Part shown: positions 53,690 to 62,282 of the stretch, in pieces
How the letters are laid out: each line of letters opens with the position of its first letter
Position numbering within the stretch: the first letter of the stretch is position 1
DNA from: JABMMZ01 sp040386935
GTDB lineage: Bacteria > Bacteroidota > Bacteroidia > NS11-12g > UBA955
Direction: 5' to 3'
Length of the DNA: 64,000 bases
Assembly: GCA_040386935.1 (NCBI GenBank)
Contig: JAZKEQ010000011.1
Span: 1 to 64,000, forward strand
Translations under genes and position numbers: made by a program
The notes under the pieces: generated by a model
What the model saw: only the letters and a program-made list of their open reading frames with translations
Told to the model about the DNA's origin: nothing
Databases searched by the model: none

Positions 53690-55246
53690 ATGAATGATAA
53701 AACCAAAATACTCTGGGCAGATGACGAGATAGACTTGTTGAAGCCCCATATTCTTTTCCTTGAACAAAAAGGGTACGAACTGGTAACTGTTAACAATGGT
53801 AATGCTGCTGTTGCTAAAACCATTTCAGAAAAACCTGATTTGGTGTTTTTGGACGAGAACATGCCGGGTATCAGCGGACTTGAAACATTGAGACAAATCA
53901 AAGCTATTAATCCCGATGTGAAAGTTGTGATGATTACCAAAAGCGAAGAGGAGTATATCATGGATGATGCCATCGGTTCTCAGATAGCCGATTATCTGAT
54001 AAAACCGGTAAACCCAAATCAGATATTACATTCTATTAAAAAGCTCATTGATAAATCGCGACTGGTAACTGAAAAAACCACACAAAACTATCAACAGGAT
54101 TTCAGAAATATCAGCATGATGTTGATGGATAAGCTGAGTTTGGATGAATGGAAAGACGCCTATAACAAAATCATTTATTGGGAAATGGAATTGGAAAAAA
54201 GTACCGATAAAAGTATGGGTGAAGTATTCGAAAATCAAAAGAAAGAAGCCAATCACAACTTTTGTAAATTTGTTACTCAAAACTACATCAATTATTTACA
54301 GCCTACAGGCGATAACGGTCCTGTGATGAGCCATAATCTGATTCGCAGAAAAGTAGTGCCATTGTTGTCTGAAAAAGTGCCAACGTTTTTTATTTTGATT
54401 GATAACCTGCGTCTCGACCAATGGCGTACACTTGCTCCAATCATTAAAGAGAAATTTAAAATTGATGAGGAAGACCAATACCTCACCATATTGCCTACTA
54501 CAACACAGTATTGCCGCAATGCCATCTTCAGCGGATTATTGCCGAGTGAAATAGAAAAGCGCTTTCCTGATAAATGGAGCAACGATGAAGATGAAGGTGG
54601 TAAAAATAATTTTGAAGAGGATTTCTTAAAAGATCTGATGGGGCGCTTACGTATCACAGGTAAAACTAGTTATACCAAAATTACTAATCTTGATGCCGGA
54701 AAAAATCTGGTTGACAATATTCCCAATATGTTCCAAAATCAATTAAATGTAATTGTTTACAATTTTGTTGATGCACTGAGTCATGCACGAACAGAAGTAA
54801 GTGTTGTGAGAGAATTGGCTGAAGATGAAGCAGCCTACCGTTCGGTTACCGAAAGCTGGTTCAAACATTCACCGCTGTGGGAAGCCATGGAGCTAATCGC
54901 TGAAAAGAAAGTGAAAGTAGTGATTACAACCGACCACGGTTCAATACGCGTTAAAAAACCCGTAAAGGTTGTCGGTGATAAAAATACCAATACCAATTTG
55001 CGATACAAACAAGGCAAGAGCTTGAATTATGATGCAAAAGAAGTATTTGAAATCAAAAAACCTGAAACAGCGTATTTGCCAAAAGTTAATATGAGTCAGG
55101 CATATATAGTGTGTAAGGAAGACGACTTTTTTGCCTATCCCAATAATTACAATTACTACGTCAATTATTACACCAATACTTTCCAGCATGGGGGTATATC
55201 GCTCGAGGAGATGATGGTGCCTTTCATTGTATTAGAAAATAGATAA
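53690..55246 (+). CDS. porX: T9SS regulator PorX (receiver plus PglZ/phosphatase-like domain)
   Basis: A 518-residue protein. The receiver starts MNDKTKILWADDEIDLLKPH, with the acidic pair D11-D12, phospho-acceptor D55 (LVFLDENMPGISG) and Lys in DYLIKPVNPNQIL. From about residue 210 it has the alkaline-phosphatase/PglZ-like domain: TFFILIDNLRLDQWRTLAP, LPTTTQYCRNAIFSGLLPSE and VITTDHGSIRVKKPVKV with an extra HGG near the end, the metal-site residues of PorX. With the kinase PorY and sigma factor SigP it controls T9SS genes; the family has been shown to cleave oligonucleotide second messengers. The next gene follows by 3 bases. Confidence 0.95.
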   Translation: MNDKTKILWADDEIDLLKPHILFLEQKGYELVTVNNGNAAVAKTISEKPDLVFLDENMPGISGLETLRQIKAINPDVKVVMITKSEEEYIMDDAIGSQIADYLIKPVNPNQILHSIKKLIDKSRLVTEKTTQNYQQDFRNISMMLMDKLSLDEWKDAYNKIIYWEMELEKSTDKSMGEVFENQKKEANHNFCKFVTQNYINYLQPTGDNGPVMSHNLIRRKVVPLLSEKVPTFFILIDNLRLDQWRTLAPIIKEKFKIDEEDQYLTILPTTTQYCRNAIFSGLLPSEIEKRFPDKWSNDEDEGGKNNFEEDFLKDLMGRLRITGKTSYTKITNLDAGKNLVDNIPNMFQNQLNVIVYNFVDALSHARTEVSVVRELAEDEAAYRSVTESWFKHSPLWEAMELIAEKKVKVVITTDHGSIRVKKPVKVVGDKNTNTNLRYKQGKSLNYDAKEVFEIKKPETAYLPKVNMSQAYIVCKEDDFFAYPNNYNYYVNYYTNTFQHGGISLEEMMVPFIVLENR

Positions 55247-55249
55247 ATT

Positions 55250-55576
55250 ATGACCATTGAAGAAGCACAACGCCAGGTTGATGAATGGATAAAAACCATT
55301 GGGGTGCGCTATTTCAACGAACTTACCAATACCGCTATTTTAATGGAAGAGGTAGGAGAGTTGGCGCGTGTAATGGCACGTCAATACGGTGAACAATCTT
55401 TTAAGGAAAGCGATAAAAAAGTAAACCTAGAAGAAGAAATGGCCGATGTGTTATGGGTATTGATTTGCCTGGCCAATCAAACCGGTGTTGACCTTACAAA
55501 AGCATTGCAGGCTTCAATGGATAAGAAGACCAAGCGTGATTCTACTCGTCACAAAGAGAATGAAAAACTGAAATAA
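55250..55576 (+). CDS. MazG-like nucleotide pyrophosphohydrolase
   Basis: A 108-residue all-helical protein with the MazG metal-binding pattern: LMEEVGELARVMARQYGEQS (E-E-x-x-E) followed by NLEEEMADVLWVLICLANQT (E-x-x-D). It should hydrolyse a nucleoside triphosphate to the monophosphate, a housecleaning role. Directly behind porX (3 bases) and therefore co-transcribed; the order is common in Bacteroidota. Confidence 0.88.
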   Translation: MTIEEAQRQVDEWIKTIGVRYFNELTNTAILMEEVGELARVMARQYGEQSFKESDKKVNLEEEMADVLWVLICLANQTGVDLTKALQASMDKKTKRDSTRHKENEKLK

Positions 55577-55690
55577 TTAAAACAGTTATTCTATTTTGGT
55601 GAATTAGTCAGAACCATTGATTACATCATTTAAGTAATTTACATTTTCATTTTGGACTTTAGTGGTGTATACAGATATTTGTACACCTAT

Positions 55691-56164
55691 ATGAGTCATG
55701 ATATTCAGTTTGTATTAGCCACACCTAATGATATTCCGATTTTAATCGATTACAGAATACGATTTTTAAGTGAACATTTCGGTCCACAGAATGATGATGT
55801 TGTAACGGCATTCAAGCAGGCTATGCAAAAGTATTTTGAAGTTGCTTTAATAAGCAAAGACTACATATGCTGGTATGCTGTTTCAGGTGATGTTGTAGCC
55901 GGAATAGGCGGACTTGTTATCAGATTAAGACCGGGTAATTTTATCAATGTTGAAGGCAAAGAAGCGTATATCATGAGCATGTATACATTGCCGGAGTATA
56001 GGCGTCAGGGTATTGCTGCAGGTATTGCGCAACGCCTAATAAATTCTGCTTCAGAACTTGGAGTTAAAGTATTCGAATTGCACGCAACAGAAGAAGGAGA
56101 ACCTGTTTATATCAAAGAGGGTTTTAAAAAACATCACGAACCTACCTATCGAAAATATCTTTAA
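55691..56164 (+). CDS. GNAT acetyltransferase, first of three
   Basis: About 157 residues from the ATG; a TTG at 55652 would add 13 residues without family match. The acetyl-CoA site is EAYIMSMYTLPEYRRQGIAA then GIAQRLINSASELGVKVFEL, with R-R-Q-G-I-A as motif A. Its acceptor is unknown. It is unlike the two following GNAT genes, which belong to the RimJ/RimL branch. Confidence 0.87.
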   Translation: MSHDIQFVLATPNDIPILIDYRIRFLSEHFGPQNDDVVTAFKQAMQKYFEVALISKDYICWYAVSGDVVAGIGGLVIRLRPGNFINVEGKEAYIMSMYTLPEYRRQGIAAGIAQRLINSASELGVKVFELHATEEGEPVYIKEGFKKHHEPTYRKYL

Positions 56165-56188
56165 AAATGATATTCGGTAGATAATATT

Positions 56189-56196
56189 TATGTTTG
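56189..56196 (+). promoter_or_regulatory. -7 box 6 bases before the second GNAT gene
   Basis: TATGTTTG matches TAnnTTTG and ends 6 bases before the ATG at 56203, the same distance as at the two DUF4328 genes. No -33 TTTG is present at the expected position. Confidence 0.5.
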
Positions 56197-56202
56197 TAAT
56201 CC

Positions 56203-56754
56203 ATGCAATTTGAAACCTTTGATATCGGTCGCGTTATTCTACGCTTGTTAACACCTGAACATTATAAATATATTTTCAGTCATTATACAAATGATGAATT
56301 GAAAGGATTTCTTGGTGTGTCATCTGATGAAGCCTTGCAAATTGAAAGAAACAAATCGGATAAAGGCTTTACCGCTTACAATAGAAGTATGCGCTTGTTT
56401 CAGGTAATTGATAAAGTGAGTGGTAGAGTAATAGGCGCCTGTGGATTGCATAACTGGTATGCCGACCATCGCAGGTCAGAAATAGGTTACCATATGATGG
56501 ATGAAAGTTTCAAAAACAAGGGCATTATGTCTGAAGTATTGGCGTTCGTTGTAAACTATGGATTTACAGTCATGCATCTGCATAGAATAGAAGCACTTAT
56601 TGGAACACAAAATATGCCATCACAAAAGCTGGTCAAAAAACTGAATTTTAAACAAGAAGGACTTTTAAAGGAACATTATTTTGTAAACAGTCGCTTCGAA
56701 GACTCCATGGTATTTGCATTGTTGAAAAGTGAATATAGTATCAACAATGAATAG
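56203..56754 (+). CDS. RimJ/RimL-type GNAT acetyltransferase, second of three
   Basis: A 183-residue acetyltransferase: RVILRLLTPEHYKYIFSHYT at the start, GACGLHNWYADHRRSEIGYH and NKGIMSEVLAFVVNYGFTVM as the acetyl-CoA motifs, and HRIEALIGTQNMPSQKLVKK at the end, typical of the ribosomal-protein N-acetyltransferase branch, though the acceptor cannot be named. Its stop codon lies inside the start of the next GNAT gene. Confidence 0.88.
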   Translation: MQFETFDIGRVILRLLTPEHYKYIFSHYTNDELKGFLGVSSDEALQIERNKSDKGFTAYNRSMRLFQVIDKVSGRVIGACGLHNWYADHRRSEIGYHMMDESFKNKGIMSEVLAFVVNYGFTVMHLHRIEALIGTQNMPSQKLVKKLNFKQEGLLKEHYFVNSRFEDSMVFALLKSEYSINNE

Positions 56755-57295
56755 TTATGCTTTCAATACCCAACGGCTAATAATCAGGCCAGTAGTGATG
56801 AGTGATTTACAAGCGGTGTATGATTTACACGCATTGCCTGAAACAGACTTTTATAATACGGCAGTTACACCCACATCTATGGAAGAAACTGAACCAATAT
56901 TGGCCCAATGGGTTATGGAAAGTAATAAGGGTGACAGTAGTAAATTTATTTTTGCTGTGCTGCTCAAGGATGATTCCCGGTTTATTGGTTTAATTGGTAT
57001 AACATTGGGTAAACCTAAATACCGCAATGCAGAAGTGTGGTTTAAGTATCACAGCAAGTATTGGCAGCAAGGTTATGCGACAGAGGCTTTAAAAGCAATC
57101 ATTCAATTTGGATTTCAAGAATTGAAGTTGCATCGCATAGAAGCCGGTTGTGCCACTGATAATATTGGTTCATATAAAGTGTTAGAAAAAGCCGGGATGC
57201 AACGCGAAGCACATACCAGGAAGTTATTGCCATTAAAATCTGGCTGGGCTGATAACTACGGCTATGCAATTTTGGAAAGCGATGTTCAATCATAA
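56747..57295 (+). CDS. RimJ/RimL-type GNAT acetyltransferase, third of three
   Basis: About 182 residues; the ATG overlaps the previous stop (8 bases shared), implying coupled translation. NTQRLIIRPVVMSDLQAVYD is the family start; FIGLIGITLGKPKYRNAEVW, KYWQQGYATEALKAIIQFGF and HRIEAGCATDNIGSYKVLEK make the acetyl-CoA site. Related to the preceding gene; they may be an old tandem duplication that has diverged. Confidence 0.88.
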   Translation: MNSYAFNTQRLIIRPVVMSDLQAVYDLHALPETDFYNTAVTPTSMEETEPILAQWVMESNKGDSSKFIFAVLLKDDSRFIGLIGITLGKPKYRNAEVWFKYHSKYWQQGYATEALKAIIQFGFQELKLHRIEAGCATDNIGSYKVLEKAGMQREAHTRKLLPLKSGWADNYGYAILESDVQS

Positions 57296-57305
57296 CTTGT
57301 TTGGT

Positions 57306-57313
57306 TATATTTG
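57306..57313 (+). promoter_or_regulatory. -7 box for the following membrane protein gene
   Basis: TATATTTG, 23 bases before the ATG at 57337; full match to TAnnTTTG but without a -33 TTTG at the expected distance. Confidence 0.45.
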
Positions 57314-57336
57314 TTTTCAATTAAACCCTTTAATAA

Positions 57337-57864
57337 ATGACCCCACATTCATTCTTTACCATTGTCCTTAAAATTTTAGGCATCTATTTTTTAATTGAAA
57401 TTTTAAGATCAATATTTGAATTTTCTAAAATTGCCTACTTGGCTTTTGCTGAATATTCAGAATGGGACGAGATTGTTTTTCCAATTCTAATGTTGGCTTT
57501 TTTTCTCCTCCTAGTTTGGTTGTTGTTATTCAGAACAGGGGCAGTTATAGTAAAACTTGGGCTAGCCCAAAATTTTGATGAAGAAAAATTTGAACTCAAT
57601 ATCCATCGTTCAAGTGTCATTCAGATAGCACTTATTATTATTGGTGTATTGATTATAAAAGACTATTTACACAACTTTATAGCAATCTTTTATGATTATT
57701 TCTTTGTAAAGCACACATCATACGATGGTGTTTTTTATCAAAAAACTGAAACTAATTTATACGAAGTAGTCTTCCCGGGCTGTATGTTATTCCTTGGTTA
57801 TTATCTCATGCGTCATTCGCGCAATGTGACAAATATGCTAGAGAAGTGGCGGAGAGATAATTAA
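57337..57864 (+). CDS. Membrane protein of unknown function
   Basis: A 175-residue inner-membrane protein with four hydrophobic segments: FFTIVLKILGIYFLIEILRS, IVFPILMLAFFLLLVWLLLF, VIQIALIIIGVLIIKDYLHN and FPGCMLFLGYYLM. The charged loop after helix 2 (GLAQNFDEEKFELNIHR) is cytoplasmic by the positive-inside rule. I do not recognise the family. It converges with the oligoendopeptidase gene, 18 bases away, with no clear terminator between. Confidence 0.65.
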   Translation: MTPHSFFTIVLKILGIYFLIEILRSIFEFSKIAYLAFAEYSEWDEIVFPILMLAFFLLLVWLLLFRTGAVIVKLGLAQNFDEEKFELNIHRSSVIQIALIIIGVLIIKDYLHNFIAIFYDYFFVKHTSYDGVFYQKTETNLYEVVFPGCMLFLGYYLMRHSRNVTNMLEKWRRDN

Positions 57865-57882
57865 TAAAATCAGTAGGAATGA

Positions 57883-59589
57883 TTAATTTTTCTTTAACTT
57901 TTCTAGTTCACTCCATACAAAATCAAATAATTCGCCAACATACTCAGGGGTAAAGTTAAAGGCAATGTTACCGGCCTTATATAATTCAGGAATGCTGCGG
58001 GTGTAACCCAGGCTCAACATATTTTTATAGGCATCGAGACCGTCTTTTTTATTGAGGAGTACATTACGCCATACGGCTATAGCACCCAATTGGGCAAAAC
58101 CATATTCTATGTAGTAAAAAGGCACTTCGTATAGGTGCAATTGTTTTTGCCAGCTATTGGCAAAGTATTGTTCATACCCACTGTAGTCAGTCAATCCTGT
58201 TTCAAAGTGTTTGGCAATCTCTATCCAGGCTTCTGTTCGTTGTTCTGTCGTGTGGGTAGGGTTGGTGTACAGCCAGTGTTGGTATGCGTCAATTACAGCT
58301 ATCCAGGGCAGTGTAGAGATGACGCCTTCCAGTTGTTCAATCTTAGCGCGTTTCAATTCATCGGGATTTGTTAAAAAGGCATCCCAGCCTTCCATGCTGA
58401 TGAGTTCCATGGCCATACTCGCCACTTCGGCTACTTCCATGGGCACATTTTTAAATGCATTCAATTTCAGATGGTCGCTTAAGAAAGCGTGCATCGCATG
58501 ACCGGATTCGTGAACCATTGTTTCTACATCGCGCAAGCTGCCGGCAGCATTCATAAAGATAAAAGGGATACCGCTTTCAGCTAATGGGTAATTGTAACCA
58601 CCCGGTGCTTTACCCAGGCGACTTTCTAAATCCAGAAAACCTTTATCAGCCATTATTTGCAAATTAGCAGCAAACTGTGGATCTACTTTTTCTAAACACT
58701 GTATACTTTTTTCCAAAAGATCTTTACCATCTGTAAAAGGTTTAAGCGGTTTGCGATTCTCAGGGTCAACCGCCATGTCGTATGGTTTCAAAGTATCCAG
58801 TTGCAATTGTAATTTGCGGTCGGTATCCAGTTGTTTACAAAGTGGCACCACCTTTTGTGCAATGGCATCGTGGAAATTATAACAGTCTTGTACAGAATAA
58901 TCAAAACGCCCCAAAGCCTGATGCATATAGTCTCTGAAATTGTTAAAGCCTGTATTAGTAGCCACTTTATGGCGCAGGGCAATCAGTTCATTAAAGAGCT
59001 GGTCGAGTTCTTCGCGTTTCGAGTAGCGTTCTGTATTAATGGTTTCATAAGCCATTTTACGGGTATCGCGGTTGGGTTCTTTTAGATAGTTTGAAGCTTG
59101 TTGGAGAGTCAATGTTTTGCCATCAATTTCAACAGCCATGCTACCGGTAATAGTGCCGTATTTTTGTGCAAGTGTTTGCAATTCGGCCTGCAAGGGTATG
59201 TTTTCTTCACGGTACAGGTCGAGTGCATTTTTGACAGAGCGGAAATAAATAAAGTAAGCAGAATCTTTATTCAAGCCCTCAATATAAAGCGACTCGTTGA
59301 TTTTTTGATTCAGTCGGTCTTCGTAAGGCGCAATATTGGGTTGTATTTGTGTAACAAAATTGAGGTATTGGGTTTCAATGTCCTTGTTGGTCGTGTCGCA
59401 GGTCATTTTGATATACTTCCATGCCAGGTCTTCACTCACAGCTGATTCCAGTTCGCTGAGTTGCAGCAGGAATTGTTCAAATTCAGTAGCAGAGCCGATG
59501 GTTATATTCACTAATTGTTCGTAAAAGGGCTTTACATCATCCCATGTATTAATGCTGAGATCAGCAGGTAAAAAACTTCTTTTTTTCAT
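57883..59589 (-). CDS. pepF: M3-family oligoendopeptidase
   Basis: A 568-residue metallopeptidase of the oligoendopeptidase F (M3B) group. The zinc site is MVHESGHAMHAFLSDHLKLN (H-E-S-G-H), with the third ligand Glu in VAEVASMAMELISMEGWD. EVPFYYIEYGFAQLGAIAVW near the C-terminus is the substrate-binding Tyr block. The length is the family norm and no signal peptide is seen, so it cleaves short peptides in the cytoplasm. It stands alone on the minus strand. Confidence 0.93.
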   Translation of the reverse strand: MKKRSFLPADLSINTWDDVKPFYEQLVNITIGSATEFEQFLLQLSELESAVSEDLAWKYIKMTCDTTNKDIETQYLNFVTQIQPNIAPYEDRLNQKINESLYIEGLNKDSAYFIYFRSVKNALDLYREENIPLQAELQTLAQKYGTITGSMAVEIDGKTLTLQQASNYLKEPNRDTRKMAYETINTERYSKREELDQLFNELIALRHKVATNTGFNNFRDYMHQALGRFDYSVQDCYNFHDAIAQKVVPLCKQLDTDRKLQLQLDTLKPYDMAVDPENRKPLKPFTDGKDLLEKSIQCLEKVDPQFAANLQIMADKGFLDLESRLGKAPGGYNYPLAESGIPFIFMNAAGSLRDVETMVHESGHAMHAFLSDHLKLNAFKNVPMEVAEVASMAMELISMEGWDAFLTNPDELKRAKIEQLEGVISTLPWIAVIDAYQHWLYTNPTHTTEQRTEAWIEIAKHFETGLTDYSGYEQYFANSWQKQLHLYEVPFYYIEYGFAQLGAIAVWRNVLLNKKDGLDAYKNMLSLGYTRSIPELYKAGNIAFNFTPEYVGELFDFVWSELEKLKKN

Positions 59590-59696
59590 AACGGATATCG
59601 AAGTTCAAACTTACTGAAAATGTAGGGAGGAAAAAAGGAGGGGAAGTAATTTTGTGCTTAATTTAGAAAGTATATGTTGACTTTCGGTCATTTGTT

Positions 59697-60164
59697 TTAT
59701 AAGGCTTTATCCTTCCTAAATATATAAAACACCAGGTAAATAATATTTATTGTAAATATAATAAAAATGAATCTGAAAAAATGATTGCCAATGCCCATGT
59801 ATGATAGAGGGTAGTCGTAAATAGGTAGGATGGTTTTCCAAATATCTGCAGTTATTAACAGATTTTGAATTGCCGGAACATAAATATATAAAGGAATAAC
59901 AAGAAAGCAAATATCCTTTATAATTTTAAGATTGGAAATTACCAGATTGTTTTTAAAATGGGTAAAAGAAAAAAAAGCCAATAAACAAAAATAGAATACA
60001 ATCATCAAGCGGAATTGCAGGGACGATAATACAATGGCAATAATAGGATGTTCTATACTTGTACCAATATAATAACCTTTAAAAAAACCATCTGTTGGTG
60101 TAAAAGTTATTCCAATTAAAATCAGTCCAAGAAGAAGGTAGGAATAAGTGAGAGTCTTGTACAT
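59697..60164 (-). CDS. Small membrane protein of unknown function
   Basis: A 155-residue protein with about four hydrophobic segments (YSYLLLGLILIGITF, MIVFYFCLLAFFSFTHF, DICFLVIPLYIYVPAIQNLL, FRFIFIIFTINIIYLVFYIF). No family recognised. Its start lies 11 bases after the stop of the next upstream gene on the same strand, so both are probably on one transcript. Confidence 0.6.
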   Translation of the reverse strand: MYKTLTYSYLLLGLILIGITFTPTDGFFKGYYIGTSIEHPIIAIVLSSLQFRLMIVFYFCLLAFFSFTHFKNNLVISNLKIIKDICFLVIPLYIYVPAIQNLLITADIWKTILPIYDYPLSYMGIGNHFFRFIFIIFTINIIYLVFYIFRKDKAL

Positions 60165-60175
60165 AGAGTTATCAA

Positions 60176-60685
60176 TTAGTATAGATTGTAAGATAATCCA
60201 AGCTTAAGACAGATTTCACTCCTTTGAAGAATAAATGTTTCAGAATTAATTAGAGGGATGTCGTATCCATATGAGGCATACATGTTTAAACCCCATTGAG
60301 AGTCTCTGATTGGTTGAAATTTAAACATGATTCCAACTTCAGGTTTTAACAGAAAAGCTGATTGATGAGCATTGGTGTAAACAACAGGCGATAGTGCCAG
60401 ATATGGCATAGGGAATCGAAAGCGACCAATACCATGAAAAAATTTAACACTATATGCCTCACCATTATTTCTGTAATTGTCGTAACGCAGGCCAAAACCT
60501 TTGTAAGTGGTATTGGTACATGTACTATTGTAATTCTCATACATCAAATCAAAACTGTTGTAAATGGTATGACCATATCTGTAGCTACTGCCACCATAAA
60601 CAGATATCTCCTTGAGATGGTCACTGTAAGAAGCAGTTCCAATTAATGGTGTAAATGCTAATATGAAAATAGAAATCCTTTTCAC
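60176..60685 (-). CDS. Secreted, barrel-like protein of unknown function
   Basis: A 169-residue product with GTG start and signal peptide MKRISIFILAFTPLIGTASY. The mature part alternates aromatic and polar residues (ISVYGGSSYRYGHTIYNSFD, GFGLRYDNYRNN, AFLLKPEVGIMFKFQPIRD, GLNMYASYGYDIPLI) and ends EICLKLGLSYNLY, with the last strand closed by an aromatic residue as in small outer-membrane barrels. A TATATTTG box (60714-60707, minus strand) precedes the start by 21 bases. Confidence 0.6.
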   Translation of the reverse strand: MKRISIFILAFTPLIGTASYSDHLKEISVYGGSSYRYGHTIYNSFDLMYENYNSTCTNTTYKGFGLRYDNYRNNGEAYSVKFFHGIGRFRFPMPYLALSPVVYTNAHQSAFLLKPEVGIMFKFQPIRDSQWGLNMYASYGYDIPLINSETFILQRSEICLKLGLSYNLY

Positions 60686-60706
60686 TTAATAATGATCCTG
60701 TTTTAA

Positions 60707-60714
60707 CAAATATA
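60707..60714 (-). promoter_or_regulatory. -7 box for the barrel-like/membrane protein pair
   Basis: CAAATATA on the plus strand reads TATATTTG on the minus strand, 21 bases before the GTG at 60685. No -33 TTTG at 19 bases. Confidence 0.4.
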
Positions 60715-60837
60715 CTCTTTTTTAGGAATTTGGAAATGGGGGGTAATATTAAACCCACCTTTGATTGCTATAACTGCAGTGCCAGGTTGAATCTTTTTAT
60801 TGAAACGTAGTTACTATAATCACATATAACACTTATT

Positions 60838-61680
60838 CTAATACCTGTTCAAAAGGACTAGCTGTTTTTGCTTGCTATCTAAAAATACTTGAATAGATAT
60901 GGTAAATTTCATGTCAGGGTTCATATAATCAAAATGAATAGTTTTTAGGTGTCGTTCTAATCTTTTTCGCAAGTTTCTATATGGATAATAGCCTGCTTTC
61001 ATTTTTGGTTTTTTTGTTTTGCTTTTAATTTTAATTAGATATCCGGATTTATTGAAATTTAATATATACTGATCAAAATGCAGTATAGTATCATTATAAG
61101 CCCATGGAGTTTCAGTAGTAAGAAAACTAAAAATACTATCTTGTGCATGTTTTAATATCATCGTCTGTCTATATGCAGGAGATACTGTGTCATACCATTG
61201 AATATTTGATTTTAATTTAGTTGTTGTAACTTTTCCATTAACAAAGTCAAATATTTGAGTATTCTCAGTAATTGGACTGTAACTAATATAAGGTCTTTTA
61301 AGTTGGTTGCCAGTAAAAATAGTTATATCACCGGTAAACCATGAGGCAAATACTGTATCAGTGCCAAACATTTTTTTTAAATCTCCTGGAGATGTATGAC
61401 CACAATCATAATTACAAGGGGAAATATGACGAAGAAAAAGACTATCATTTTTTAATTCCCATGTGGCGACATAGCCTTTCCAACAATCAGTAGAGCTGCA
61501 ACCTCCAGATAATCCGGGGATTGATTTATTTCCTTTTTGCGCTAAATAATTTTCTAGCGGAGCACCATTAATTGAGTAAGTTTGTTTGTTGTAAATTAGC
61601 AAATCAGGCAATTGTCCAGTGCCGAATACTGATATACTTGTAAGTAATAAAATTGTGATTAATATTTGTCTTAAATTCAT
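60838..61680 (-). CDS. Secreted protein of unknown function
   Basis: A 280-residue product with signal peptide MNLRQILITILLLTSISVFG. The mature part starts with LLIYNKQTYSINGAPLENYL and has four cysteines in SGGCSSTDCWKGYVATWEL and HISPCNYDCGHTSP, possibly two disulphides, then an extended beta region. I recall similar exported proteins in Bacteroidota genomes, always hypothetical. It stands 21 bases downstream of the LEA-type gene, so the two may be co-transcribed. Confidence 0.65.
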   Translation of the reverse strand: MNLRQILITILLLTSISVFGTGQLPDLLIYNKQTYSINGAPLENYLAQKGNKSIPGLSGGCSSTDCWKGYVATWELKNDSLFLRHISPCNYDCGHTSPGDLKKMFGTDTVFASWFTGDITIFTGNQLKRPYISYSPITENTQIFDFVNGKVTTTKLKSNIQWYDTVSPAYRQTMILKHAQDSIFSFLTTETPWAYNDTILHFDQYILNFNKSGYLIKIKSKTKKPKMKAGYYPYRNLRKRLERHLKTIHFDYMNPDMKFTISIQVFLDSKQKQLVLLNRY

Positions 61681-61701
61681 TTTTGATTTACCTGATTACC
61701 C

Positions 61702-62178
61702 TCATTCAAACTTTAACTCATCTTCAAATGTTACAGGAATTTTGTGTACCGAGTTCAATATTTTAATGCGACAGTACCCTTCGAATTTTACAGGAATCAT
61801 TTTTTGTTTATTCAATGCATTGGTGAGCAAACCTGATAAGCTTTGGCTGTAGCCAAGTTTCAATACATCTACTGTTAAAGTCAATGGAATTTCAAAATCG
61901 CTGTTGCCGGGTATTGTACTGATGGCGGTTTGTGATACTGTGCCGATGTAGGCATCGTTTGAAAAGGCTTTCAATTCCGTATTCAGCAACTGTGCATCCA
62001 GTTTGTTCGGATTATTGAATACTGCTGTGCCATGGACACTTGCGATATTGCCAACCATGGTATCTACCACCAGATTCTTAATATTAACAAAGGTGGGTTC
62101 TTTCAGCGGATTGTAAAACAACCAGATGCAAAGTCCGCCAATGACCAGAATGCCCAAAATGAAAATTTTCTTTAACAT
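61702..62178 (-). CDS. LEA type 2-like membrane-anchored protein
   Basis: A 158-residue protein with one N-terminal membrane anchor (MLKKIFILGILVIGGLCIWL) and a single beta-sandwich domain: PTFVNIKNLVVDTMVGNIAS, VHGTAVFNNPNKLDAQLLNT, IPGNSDFEIPLTLTVDV. The N-N-P after a hydrophobic strand and the alternating pattern fit the LEA14/WHy (late embryogenesis abundant type 2) fold. Such domains are stress-associated; here the location would be periplasmic. The left palindrome flanking the AAA+ gene begins 61 bases upstream. Confidence 0.65.
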   Translation of the reverse strand: MLKKIFILGILVIGGLCIWLFYNPLKEPTFVNIKNLVVDTMVGNIASVHGTAVFNNPNKLDAQLLNTELKAFSNDAYIGTVSQTAISTIPGNSDFEIPLTLTVDVLKLGYSQSLSGLLTNALNKQKMIPVKFEGYCRIKILNSVHKIPVTFEDELKFE

Positions 62179-62239
62179 GCGAATTATGCGAATTTACAGT
62201 TAAAATTGGAAATCATTCTATCACTCTTTCATTTTTTAT

Positions 62240-62280
62240 AACCGTGAAATATCAAAATTCAATTTTGATATTTCACGGTT
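62240..62280. repeat. 41-bp palindrome, left flank of the AAA+ gene
   Basis: Left arm AACCGTGAAATATCAAAAT (62240-62258), 3-base centre TCA, right arm ATTTTGATATTTCACGGTT (62262-62280): a perfect 19-bp inverted repeat. It ends 2 bases before the last codon of the AAA+ ATPase gene. A sister palindrome sits upstream of that gene. No T run follows on the minus strand, so a simple terminator is unlikely. Confidence 0.95.
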
Positions 62281-62282
62281 CG

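Noticed and set aside
62240..62280. Left palindrome as a rho-independent terminator of the AAA+ gene
   Set aside because: The stem is AT-rich in its inner half and no run of T follows on the minus strand; the identical structure upstream of the gene also argues against a simple terminator.
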